Assembly: GCA_030407085.1 (NCBI GenBank)
Contig: CM059587.1
Coordinates: 83,527,001 to 83,591,000, forward strand
Length of the DNA: 64,000 bases
Origin: Trichopria drosophilae
Lineage: Eukaryota > Arthropoda > Insecta > Hymenoptera > Diapriidae
Reading direction: 5' to 3'
Shown: piece after piece, positions 34,901-46,488 of the stretch
Layout: each line of letters opens with the position of its first letter
Position numbering within the stretch: position 1 is the first letter of the stretch
The notes under the pieces: model-generated
The model's input: the letters and a program-made list of their open reading frames with translations, nothing else
What the model was told of the DNA's origin: nothing
Databases searched by the model: none
Translations under genes and position numbers: made by a program

Positions 34901-37610
34901 TGCTCTTTATTTCATTTTGTAAATTGTTGGATGCTAGAAAGTGCGATTAATGACCTGACAGTAAATATTTGTTCTGACCACTTTTTATTCCGTCATTTTC
35001 ATCATAAACTGTAACAATTTTTATTTCTAAAGGGAAATACCTCTACATTGAAAAATGTATTCATAAAACTATGTCATAGTTCAAATATCAAAACTTTTTG
35101 TCATTGTATCAAGACGAAGGGAAACTTCCGAAACAATATTGAGGTTTTGTAACAATTTACTGTTTCGCGGAAGTTCCATCGAGAAAAGTTGTGAAGGCTG
35201 TCGTGGAATTTGCGAATAATTCGTTCCAATATTTTGTTTTATTTTGGGTTAATCTTTTACGGTACTTTTTTCAGATTCCACAAAAATAGTTAATTACGAA
35301 CCATTAGTAGTTAGTTGTTTTCTGCGATAAAAGTATCAGACGTTCTCTACAACAAAAAATTAAAAAAAAAATACAGGGTGTATGTAAATTTTTCATTAAA
35401 AAACAATACAAATTAATATTTTTTATACGAGAACTAAACCAGAAATATTTCTAGAATTGTTCTAGATGAATAAAAGCGTTGTTTTGGAAATATTACCATA
35501 TCGGATGCTAATTTTAAGACTTGGAGGATGAGAAAAGTCCTCAATGTTTTCTGATAAAAATAAGTTCTTGAAATTTTTACTATTTAGACAGTAAAAATTT
35601 CAACAAATTTAGTAATTTTTACCAGAAATGATGACAACTATTATTTCGTATCTTTTAGACCCCACTCTCTTTTTAGGCAGTCACAAATTAGTAGCGCGTT
35701 GTAATACCCCCACATAAGGATTGTAGTTTGACAACTTTCTCGAAACGTCTTACTCAGTCCATTTTTGAAATTGGTTCTTAAAACCATCGCAATCCTCGTG
35801 TCATCTTGCAATTTACCAATTGCGATCAAGAGAATGTCTTGTAAGATCATTATGTAGCAAAATGCAGCGTTGATTCAATCATGCATAAAATGTGTACCAT
35901 CGCACTTTTGCCAGGTACTAGTTGCCGTAATTCATCGAAACACGTGCCGTTAACGTCGTTAGCCTAATCGGAACATCGGACAATGCCGGTATTGATTGCA
36001 GTGGTAAACATAAATGCGGGAAAGCCGAACCTCCATATGTATATGTTCATCATAGTTATATATGAGCAAACATACATATGTGAAATGCATCTCGCTGTGC
36101 GCGTAATATAGCGGTAGTTAGTACGCACGTCTATTTAAATACGGACCAAGAGGACGCTAGTTGGGTAGAGTGGGACGCACAAAATAGTATTAATAGATAT
36201 CGAGCATTCTCTTATCGATCGGTGCTTATACGCTGAAACACATTTTGTACAAATTCCGTACCTTCCATGGCAGCGCCAATAAAAATTGTTGGATTAACTA
36301 TATTACAGGAGACTTAACTATTTCATAATTGTATTAAAACGTAAATATGCTTTCATTAACCAAAGTGTAAGTGGTACGATCATAATTTGTTCATTGCCAG
36401 GCTACTTGTTCAAATCCCGTCACATTGTGGTGTGCCCTCTACACCCCGTGGGACAGCCGACGTCCCACTAATGTAGTACTACAGTACAAACACGAGACAG
36501 CAGTCGAACCAATCCTATACCGTCTTACATTTTTATAAAATAATGCATGTTAAAAGTATATCCTAGTCTTACCAGACAGTATGACCAATTTTAATAAAGA
36601 TTTTTCTATTATACTAACTAGTGTAGAGTTTTATAGAGAACATTTTACCTACCTCCCTGCATCTTATTGGGCTCGAATTCGGCGTTGGCAGGGTCGAAAA
36701 GAAAAGGAGGAAAAATACGAGTATGTGCTGTCTAAAAAAAAACAAGATTGAATGGAGGGTGAGGGTGGTTGGGATGGGATAAGAAAAGAGGCGTTGGTAC
36801 TGGTCGGAGAGAAACCGACGAAACGGCAAGTGAGAAATGGATGGAAAAGAGTGGATTGGCTGGCTATACGCAATTTCTTAGCGCAGAATTAAACGAGCTG
36901 GCAAAACACCATAAAACTTGACACTGTTTGACCATTTCATTAACGGCGAAATTTCGTCGCGTACGTCATAGAAATTTCACTTTGAAAACAGTAATTGTAG
37001 TTGAAGCAATACTTTACTAATTCATTAAGTTAATTTCACGGCTTCTCCTTATTATCGCAATATTAGTAGTTTTCTTAATTCATTAGTTAAATTCTACTAA
37101 TTAAAAATAGAGTATCTTGAGGAAAATAATCGACATCAGGTATCGATAATATTGTCTCTTTATAATTGATTTGTACCAAATGCTATCTGATCATGATTGG
37201 GGCTTAAAATAATTACCAAAATATAGAAATAATATTTTTTTTAATTAAAACTCATAAAATAATAGTATTGACGTGTACTTTAAAATATATTAATCACTTA
37301 TTGCAATAGAAATTATGCGCAAACATTGTTAATTACAAGTTTACTTAGAACGCTTTTTTTATCAATTTTCAATTGTCATTTTTCGTCTGTCACAGTCCCT
37401 TACTTAACTAAGTAGAGTAAACTTACTCTAAGAATGATTGGGTTGCAATTAAATGCAATTTAAATATGTTTAGAGCATCATTACTTTCTATCTCATAAAA
37501 ATTTTAATATTTTTATAAAATATGTATATAATAATTAATAAATTATTTTTCTTTAGACTATGTTTTGTATTCTCAAGTTATGTTTACATTGGTTTTAGTT
37601 AGCCTTGCAG
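31948..37610. other. Noncoding DNA with scattered repeat fragments
   Basis: No complete gene. ATGGCGG-type words recur (32939, 33060, 33370, 33535, 33674, inverse at 34252), and 33110-33240 is the right half of the ~380-bp MITE family. 35880-36520 is less AT-rich and repeat-poor. The minus frame at 35641-35850 (69 codons) is repeat-free and could hold a decayed or real exon, but no family is recognised. 37400-37600 is an ordinary AT-rich lead-in to the putative exon. Confidence 0.4.
33110..33240. repeat. Right-half fragment of the ~380-bp MITE family
   Basis: TCTTCTAGAAAACAGTCTAC, then TAATTAAAATTGCTTTTACA and TTTAGAACCCTCTTA occur in the same order as at 9940-10077. The left half is absent or unrecognisable. 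Confidence 0.7.
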
Positions 37611-37707
37611 ACTATTATTCGTCATTCACTGTTCACATACGGCATGTTCGGAAATGCCAATGACATTCGATGCACTTATTCTGATCTCGAAATGAATGTT
37701 AAGGAAG
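37611..37707 (+). CDS. Putative internal exon of an unidentified gene
   Basis: A T-rich stretch ending TTAGCCTTGCAG precedes the exon, and AAGGAAG/GTATGT follows as a good 5' splice site. Only one of the three frames is open across the 97 bp; it reads TIIRHSLFTYGMFGNANDIR and continues with CTYSDLEMNVKE. Phase 0 in, phase 1 out. The residue mix looks protein-like, unlike nearby frames. I recognise no family, and no partner exon could be placed within reach. A chance match of splice-like signals remains possible. Confidence 0.3.
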
Positions 37708-40530
37708 GTATGTGGAATGGCAATCTTCTTAATGTCATTCTCAAGAATAGTCGAGCTAACAGTTACATTTATTTCAGTGTCATCCAGATGCAGTATAGTA
37801 ATTTTGTATTTTTTCTTCTGTTATTATGCAATCCAAATTTTATAAAATTCTTTTTAATCAGATGAATGTTTTCTAAATTCAATCGGATAAAACCTATAGA
37901 CGATATAAGTGAGATATTTTTAAAGAGATTCTAATGTATTTGCCATTAAAAAGTAAGATATAGCACATTTTTTCCGCCATTTCAATTTCTACTTTTAAAC
38001 TTAAAAAACTCCTTTTGTATATTTTTAGAATTTTTTTTGAATTTCCGTATTTTTCTGCATATTTTTTGTATTTTTTATATATTTTGTTTTGTTTTGTTTT
38101 TTTGGTATTTTTTGAATCGTTTTTATGGTTAAGAGTATTTTTTTCCGAATTTCACGTAGAATACAGTATTTTTTATTTTTCCTGAATCGCTATTTTTGCG
38201 TTTGCGGTCCGCCATAATGGATCCGCCATTTTGAACTTTGATAAGCTAATAAGGAATTTAGATCTAATGATGGTGAGAGTTCATAAAACTATTGAATAAA
38301 AAGGTTCCAACTTTATACAGTAGCTATAAGGCTGCGTAAATACGTTATTTTAGCCGACTCCTCACAGCCGCCATCTTGAAAATTAATTATATGAGCTAAT
38401 TTTGCTAATGTTCAGTTGTTACGAAACTAACAAAAATTATTTTTTGCGCTAAAACTTAGATTAGACTTCAAAAATGCACATTACTGTAATTTTTCAATAA
38501 TTTCGGGCATTCGGACGCCATTTTGGATCGGTTAACAATAAAAATAAAAGTATCTAAAAATATATTTTGGAAGTACAACATTCGGGTCCCGGATCCTGAT
38601 AGGTTAAAATGTTATTGTGTACCGATAACATGGTTAAGAAAATTCCTTTTAAAAAAACAAATAAAGAATCACTTTTTTTTTTGTTTATTGTTAAAAAGAA
38701 ACAATTTGCTATCATTTATTGATAAATTTGGCTATGCCATTCGAAAGATGAGACTTTTTTACAGAAGAATATGCATCCCAATTTTTTTTCCACGCAGGTT
38801 ATAATTGAAAGGCACGGGCTTGAAGTTGACGTTAAAATGTTTGCCATTTGAGCGTTAAAGGGTTAAACAGAATTTTTTTTAATGTTAAAATATGCCTTTT
38901 ATAGTAATAAATATTTTGTTAAAGGTTATTTTAAACAAAATATGTTCAAAAACCCGAATATTAAAATAAAAAATCCATAGAATTGCAGTTTTCCTTTACA
39001 ATTTATTTTTATTTTCAGCTTAAATAACCCTAAGACATTATTAAGATGACATCAAAAATAACCTGGAACGGGTCATGACTTTTGGGTGAGAAGTATGAAC
39101 AAGATATGTAAAAATTCTTTGTTTGTATAATACTGCGTGAACATTATTACAATTGCTACTATTATATATCGTAATTTGATGTCAGATTTTTAGTGACTTT
39201 ACTAAAAGTTCAAAAGTTTTAGTCATCGTAAAACTAAAAATTATAGTAATAATTTCATATTTGATCTCAAGTTATTTATAATAATAATATCGCCCGATTC
39301 CAAAATTGTTTTTCATGCATAATTTCATTTTTATAGAACACCACTATAATTTATTGCAATAAAATATATCTGCCAATAAATAAATCTACATTTTCAAACA
39401 TTAGGAAAGAATTTCAAGTTGAACTAAAAAATGTATTATTTTGACGCAACCTATTTCCTCAGTGTTAAGCCATTTCGTTCGCAATTTTCCCAGTCGCTCT
39501 CACCTGTACTACCCTTTTACTGTATAGCGAGCATTCAATTTTTGCAATACAAGAACCAAAGGGAGACTCGCTAGAGTACTGCTGGGAAACTTGCACAAAT
39601 AAGATTACCGGAAACGATGAAGATTGACTGCTTTTATTACCAATGGGTACAGTGCAAAAACTGATCTCACGCTTGCTTTTTTACAATAAAACCCTTCCAT
39701 ATTTCATATCCGTCCAAACATCAGTTGCGTTTTAACCTTAGACGTATGATTTTTCGTTGTAGCTATCTGAAAAACATCAATGCTAGATCACATTACATCT
39801 AAGACATTCTTCCTGTTGTCATCTTTCTGAGTTACTACAACAAATATCGATTCATAAAGAGGAACCGAAGATTTGATTTCAGACTACTTTTTGTTAAGTG
39901 GAGACCTCGATATCAGACTAATTCTGAGGTCCTGTTTGTTTTTCAAGTTTATTCAAGTAAAGTATATAAAGTATAAAAAAATGTTCATATCCTGGTCACC
40001 ATGTTGGGATAACTGTTTTGAATGACCGTGAAGAAATAAGTTTTAATACACGGACATTGACATAAAACCAAAACAATAAAAAAATAAAAACAAAAGATCT
40101 ATTGTTTCGGTATATAAATTTAACTGCTTCACTGGTAGCCTAACAAAATTGGCTTCAAAAGCGTATAACTTGTAGCCGCCATATTGAAAATGTGACATCA
40201 GATTCGTATTCGCAACTTAAAAACCTATAGTAGTATACCAAATTTCATATAAATTCATTGAAAACTGTGGAAGTTGTTATATATGATACATCACCAGTCG
40301 TAACGCTTTTTTTGTACACATATGATACATTGCCAGTGAAGTGGTTAAAATTAAATGCGAGAAATTAAATTTTAAATATTCAGCCAGGAATTAGGGCCCT
40401 CTTTAAAAAAGAGAAAAAATATATATATGAATCATTAAAAAAAAAAAAGTTTTAAATAATTTTCCAATTCAAATTTAGTGATGCCTGAAACTATATAAGA
40501 AGATACAGGCAAATTACGATTCCACTCGAT
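37708..40530. other. AT-rich noncoding DNA
   Basis: No gene recognised. CCGCCATAATGGATCCGCCA lies near 38208-38228. GCGTTAAAGGGTTAA near 38852-38866 resembles the right end of the 21757-23050 family, but its left partner was not found. Short frames at 38523-38804 and 40435-40683 lack motifs. Confidence 0.45.
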
Positions 40531-40796
40531 TACTGTAGAGTCCCAATATAATTGCGTCTCGGTATATTTACGTCGCAGTATATTTGCCCGGGCCCCTCTC
40601 ATTGTATTTGCCAGTCGCCGCTCTGTTTCCCCCACCTTGCGGGCTGGGACCTCAGGCAGGGCCTGCTGTGACGTCACGAACATAGTGCGACGGATGGGAG
40701 TGGGAGAAAGGGCACGCTGCTTCTGTTGCTAAATATAACGTGACGGGAGGAGAAGGCGAGGAACCGAGTGGGTAAATATACCGGGACTCTACTGTA
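40531..40796 (-). mobile_element. Pogo-like MITE, copy B
   Basis: TA-flanked: it begins TACTGTAGAGTCCC and ends ATATACCGGGACTCTACTGTA. The core GTGACGTCACGAA is in the opposite orientation to copies A and D. The overlapping minus frames at 40435-40912 are translations through this element. Confidence 0.85.
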
Positions 40797-42417
40797 TGTA
40801 ACAAAAAATAAACTTTCAGCATTTTTACGAATAATGAAAATCGCAGGAGTAAACATCCAGTATTGGAGCAAAATGTACTCCAAAAGCGTCCAATCTTCAC
40901 CTGTTCCAACAATTTTAGAACGTGTAATTTTCGTCAGTTTTTAAGAAATGTTTTGAAGAAAATTACACTGTCAAGCTGCCCTTTGCCCTATTCTTATTGA
41001 TTAAAATACTCAGTGTGCGAATATTTTCGCTTAGATTCTCTTGACGTATGTTTAATGCCCTCAATCAATACTTCTATAAATACAGGGTGACCGGTATGAA
41101 ATAGTACACAGGGTAACCTACGTTCATCTAACGGGCGCTCAGTGATTGGCTGGTGCTGAACGTGACGTGGTAGCCTATGGAAAATGTTTCTGGACCTGCC
41201 AATCACTTGCCGCAATAAATCAATACGCATATTTTACCACATACAAGACTTTGGACTGAAGGTACCTCCTATACTAATGTAATTAACTAGATTCATGAAA
41301 TTCTGTTCATTTTTCAATCAAAATAAATACCATGAAATGAAATCAATCTCATTATCAAAAACAACAGAGAACAGGCGTTTTGATGATTTTTTTATGTGCA
41401 TAGGTCACGGAAATGTAAAGTTACAGATGAATACGGAGTGATAATTTTTCTACAAGTGTTTAGAGGTCCGATTAGCAAAGAAGACAAGAGAGAGTGGAGA
41501 CAAGGAAAATTGCCGGATTACGGTTCTTGAAGAGGGTGATAAAAGACGAACGATCAACGAAGGTATCCTGTTGCGCTTACCAATCATTGTCTTATTTTTT
41601 GTTGGTTCATTACGCATTAATTCCAGTCATTGTTCTTCAAGTACTATTCTAAAAAAACTGTAATTTCCACTAAATATCTGGATGAACATTTTTTACTTTG
41701 TATGTTTGACATTGTTAAAGTTTTCTTGATTTTTTTAAGATTTTTTTCGAATTAAATGCAATAACGTTAAAATATTTTTTTTAAAGCAACATTTTCTGGG
41801 TACGATTTCTTTAATAAGGTCGTATAATACATAATAATTTATGATTACTATTGTTATTATTGATGTTGTGTCATAAGTATAAAATTTATATTTTCAATAC
41901 TCTACACGAGGTTATTTTTGTTAAACATGTCTAATTTTTCTGAAAAGTTGGTAATTCTTAATTAAAATTAATATTATTTCGATTTTGATTAATATTAATA
42001 TAATTTTGCTTTGCATTTTCCTTTTTATTTGTTAACTTATAGCATGAAACTAGTTTTAATTGTTAAATATAACTCAAGATTTGTAATTATTGATCAAGTA
42101 AGGTTTATTTTGTCCACATATATCGACTTTAAGAAGTTAAGTTGATTCCGGGCAAAACAATTAAATTTGTAGTTGAACTCCATAGATTTTATGCGTTTTT
42201 CAATACAAATAGGTATCGCTCCTGCAACTGTATTAACGCTAACAAACTTCACAAAAAAACATGAAATTAAACAAATTTTTTATTTAAAATAGATCATAAT
42301 GGTTGTTCATGTAATTTAACAATTTTTTTCAAAAACAAATTTGCAATTTTGACCAAGCCAATCGAAAGAGCATACTTACAAATTTAAGGGTTGGTCACTT
42401 TCGGTGACGCGACTATT
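40797..42417. other. Noncoding DNA
   Basis: 41080-41230 is GC-richer and contains a minus frame (40994-41230) without a recognised domain. The rest is AT-rich. No gene supported. Confidence 0.45.
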
Positions 42418-42839
42418 CAACACATAACTTTTCATCACAAGTATGTTTTCACCACAAGATTAAACTTCATCATAAATCACAAACATTTCATCATAAAATT
42501 GTTCAACAAATGACCATTTCAACATAATATATTAATATACATTTTAACAAAATAGATTAAGCTAAGTTAGATTAGGTTAGATTAGGTTAGATTTTTGTAC
42601 TATTTTGCGTGCATAATATATAATTGTTATTTTCAATTATTTTATTTAAATGCATTGTTTTTGGTTCGTGTTGAAATGATCATGTGATGAAATGTTAGGT
42701 TAGGTTATTGGTTCACTTTGAAATGATCACGTGATGAAATGTTTGTGTTGAAATGATTGTACGTTGAAAAGTCGTATGTTGAACTGACGTATGTTGAATT
42801 TCTGTGATGAAATGTCGTACGTTTAAAGGTATTGTGTTG
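42418..42839. repeat. Foldback element made of TGATGAAATGTT-like modules
   Basis: The left end CAACACATAACTTTTCATCAC is mirrored by CTGTGATGAAATG and a terminal ATTGTGTTG. The left half has repeated TTTCATCA/TTTCAACA words, and the right half their inverses (GATGAAATGTT, GTTGAAATGAT), around an AT-rich middle. Several TTAGG-like words occur at 42560-42590 and 42698-42710. Confidence 0.65.
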
Positions 42840-44694
42840 CATAATGGTAGTACCGATACTTTCATTGTATCAGTTGCATGCTAATTTTACCAGTACTTAG
42901 TAACTGGGCATTTACTTGAAATTAGCATCATTGGAGTCCAATGAAAGTTTAAAAAAGTCGCTTTTTCTAGACTTATTCATTTCTGAACGTGTAATTTATC
43001 GATACATCAGTTTTTTTATTATTATTACACAATTTTTCATCAATAACATTGGGTAACAAAAAAAAAGTCTTGTTTATCTTAAAATTCTTATGTTTATTGA
43101 ATCTTTAGGTCTCAGTGATCAAAAAAAGAGGTTACAAACCTTTTTCATTCGGCCAGTTCTTTGCACATCGAGATAAAAGTGCGAAAAAAATTGCTTTTTT
43201 ATCATTTTGTTGAATCCTTATATCTAAAAAATACTTTTTTTTATTACCCAGTGTAATAAGCCAAACAAATAAAAATAAAAATAAACGTTTTCGAATTGTA
43301 TTTGGACAAAAAACATCTCTGGACTTAATGGGTTAACTAGTAAAGAAAAAACACGAATCGTTCATCAATTTTTTTGAATTAAATGTAGAAACAATCATTC
43401 TTGAGAAAGATGCATGCATTACTTAGCCATTAAGAATTGAAACCTCATTAAAGATGTTCTTAATAAAGACTGACTTCAACTTACCTGAAACAGAAAATAA
43501 ACATAATTAATATCGCTTAGATTTTAACATCCACGAAACAAATATGAGCATAATACATGTTATTATCTAATTTACACGCATTAAAAACAGTACATCTTGT
43601 TCAGCTTAAAATTAAAAAAAAAATAGTTCTTGTGCTTATCAATGTTAATCGATTGGCAATGATTCGCTTCGTCACCTTATCAGTTTATCTGTTTTATCTT
43701 TATCTGCTCCACGGTTTCGCTTAAGCTAACCTTGTCAGCAAAAGGTACGAAGTAATTGAAGAGTCCTTCGGATTTATTTGTCGGAAACTACTTAATCCCG
43801 AATCCGATGTATTTAATGCGAACCAGTTACATTTAAAAATACGAAAAATTGAACATATTGGAAAAATTCTGCGGCCATAATACATTACAAAATATACACT
43901 CTGAATCAGAATTAAACCAAACATTTACTATTTAGTTCGATTCTATTTGTTAAATGCAGCTTAAGTTTCTTTAAGCATATTACAAACATTAATTAGATTA
44001 CAATTGTCGAATCCTATTATAAATCCTATAAAATTTATTTGACTTATTAATTACAAGGTTATACTATTTGTTAGTATAATCATTACAATTTACACAAATC
44101 ATACCCTCTAATCAGTGACAGGCTAGTTTAGATTTATTTTTTTTTTTAATTAAATGAATCGTTTCATTAATATAACTCTAAAAAGTCCTAAATCAGATTT
44201 AATTCTAAATTAGGTAAACAGGAAACTGCTAGTTTTTTGTTGAGGCCATGAACCAAGTCGTAAGTTAAATAATCGTAAGTGTTTATTAGTCAAGATATGC
44301 TAGATTATATAAATAGATGTCACTTTAAATAATAATTTCTTTACAATCAGATTTTTATTAGAGATCACGTTTATTTAATATTTTTATATATAAACAATTG
44401 TCATTTAGTATACAACAAAATTTTAGTCGCAGGTAAACAGTTATTTAGATTGGCTTAACAGTGATATATTTGTAGTAATATTGTTATCAAATATAAGTTT
44501 CATATCGTTATTGGGGCTCTTTTCGAATCTGAAGACTGTTTTTCAATACCACTTTTCATTTTTTAAATATGGATACTTAAAAATAACACAAAAAGCTAGA
44601 ATTTTTTCAGTAAACTGCAATTTTTTTTACGAAGGAGTTCCAGGATCGTATTAAACCTCAGAATTTTGTGATATAATGAGTTTTACTAAAAATT
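42840..44694. other. AT-rich noncoding DNA
   Basis: No gene. 43040-43260 (CATTGGGTAACAAAAAAAAA, TTTATTGAATCTTTAGGTCT) resembles 51255-51340, suggesting an old dispersed repeat. TTAATGGGTTAA near 43327 looks like an orphan TTAA-element end. Confidence 0.5.
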
Positions 44695-45033
44695 TGTCAA
44701 TATTACGATTTAAATTACAAAATGGAATTTTTTGGTTATTTCGGGTTATTTACGTTTTATTAAAATATTTCTGAGACCTTGTCGTGTATTTTGATGAATA
44801 TGTAGATTGTTTTTGATTTCACTGAATACAAATCTGTTATTAAATTTTGGAAATTCGAAATGGCGGAATCAAAAATATTTTATTGTATTCAGCGAATTCA
44901 AAAACAATCTACATATTCATTAAAGTACACGACAAGGTACCAAAATACTTTAATCAAACGGATACAACAACAAAATTTGATATCAATAGCGCCATTTTGA
45001 GGACGCCATTTCGCAATTTAAATCGTAACATTG
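44695..45033. repeat. Foldback element, two nested inverted pairs
   Basis: The inner arms 44776-44832 and 44883-44938 match inversely (ACCTTGTCGTGTATTTTGAT against the inverse ending GACAAGGT). An outer pair, TATTACGATTTAAATTACAA near 44700 against the inverse near 45012-45028, brackets them. The loop carries AAATGGCGGAATC. Confidence 0.8.
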
Positions 45034-46000
45034 AATTCTCGGAAATGAAAATTACATTTTACTGAAAATGTTTTCGCTTTTTTCACTCTTTTTTTGTTTA
45101 GATGGCCATTTTTTATTTAAGTAGCCATATTTAAAAAATAAAAAGAGCATAACATTTTTTATTAGTATACCATAAAGTTTTTAATTATTCAAAATGTATT
45201 TCAGTTATAATTGTATACACGAGATAGCTATTTATGAATCTGGGTTCAAATTTTGTAAATTCAAAATGGCGGATGTAAGTTGGCAGTCAACTATACAAAC
45301 AAGTACAGGATTTCGCTGAAAACTGTATAGTACTTGCGGTCACTGATCTCGAATTAAACCTTAGTTCTCTATGCCACGAATATTGAATGGTAAAAATGGT
45401 AACAATAGCCTAGTGACTTTAGTGAAAAATTTAAAAATTCTGGCAATAAATACTAGTAAAAAATTTTATATTTAGAAATGTCAAATGTGTACCGATTTTC
45501 ACATGAATAAAGTAGAAAAAACTGATAAAATTTTCGTCAACTTTCGAAAAATAGGGCTCTTTACACATCTGTTGCTGAAAAAGTTGTTTTAACGAATGAC
45601 ATTTCTCCAGGAAGAATATTCGCGTATTATTGAATAATCGATCAAAAACGCATGAACGAGCGGAATGCAACTCGTGCCAGCGTGAAAAGATGGCACTATA
45701 AAAAAGACATGAAACGAAAAGTTTCAGAGGGTGTGTGTGGAATGCAAAGAAAGATAGCACATCGTCGAGTTGTCACGAAGGGAGACTTGGAATTTTGTAC
45801 ACCCATGTGGCTCGCGCGAAAGAATGCACACGTACACATACGCTCAATTTCCGATCTAACTAGGGATAATCAAAATCAAAAAGTCACGCTTTTTTACCCA
45901 AAAAATGAAAAATCAACAGTAAGATACAATTATCTGAATTCAATTAATAGTTTATGTAAATTATTTTGTCAACTCACACTAAAATAATTGGAGCAAAAAT
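45034..46000. other. Noncoding DNA
   Basis: 45640-45830 is somewhat GC-richer and is covered by a plus frame (45652-45987, 111 codons) and part of a minus frame (45431-45760). Neither has a family motif. A lone CAAAATGGCGGATG lies at 45263. Confidence 0.45.
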
Positions 46001-46488
46001 CTTGGAGTGAAAAATTTACTGTACATGGTGAAAATTCACTCTCGTAGAGTGACTTTTACTCCATCGGCTAGTTGGATTCCTCTAAGGGAACAATTTTATT
46101 CTCTTTAATTTTTTCCAAGAAAAACTCCATATTATTGAGTACAAATTGTGACGTTCTAGTGAAAGAGTGAAATGGTACACTCAAAAATTTTAAATATGAA
46201 ATTTTCACTTTAGATTAAAGTTCAAAGCAGTTTTCATAAATTTCACTGTAATGAAGTGCTTTTTAATCGACTAGCCAGTTTTGTAACAGTAATATATTGA
46301 ATGTTGTGATAATTTTTCACTTGAGCTTACAGTGAAATTTCACTTTTTATAAAATAACATTTTCGCTTTTACGTATAGTTAAAAAAAACGAATGAATTTT
46401 CTCTTTTTGGAGAGTGGTCCAATTGGTACTGCAAATAAAAGTGAGATTTTAAAGTGTATACCATAAGAGTGAATAATCACTCCATGCA
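46001..46488. repeat. GAGTGA-palindrome element, locus 3
   Basis: It begins TTGGAGTGAAAAATTTACTG and ends AGAGTGAATAATCACTCCAT, with many internal GAGTGA/TCACTC/GTGAAATTTCAC words. It is the longest of the three loci of this kind in the window. Confidence 0.7.

Noticed and set aside
40435..40912. Overlapping minus frames of 69-86 residues
   Set aside because: They run through pogo-like MITE copy B and its flanks. The same peptides would arise at the other copies.
42560..42712. TTAGG-like words suggesting an interstitial telomere
   Set aside because: Only two consecutive TTAGG units plus scattered GATTAGGTTAGA words; too short and degenerate to call the insect telomere repeat.
45652..45987. 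111-residue plus-strand frame
   Set aside because: Runs into GAGTGA-palindrome sequence at its 3' end and overlaps a minus frame; no family motif.
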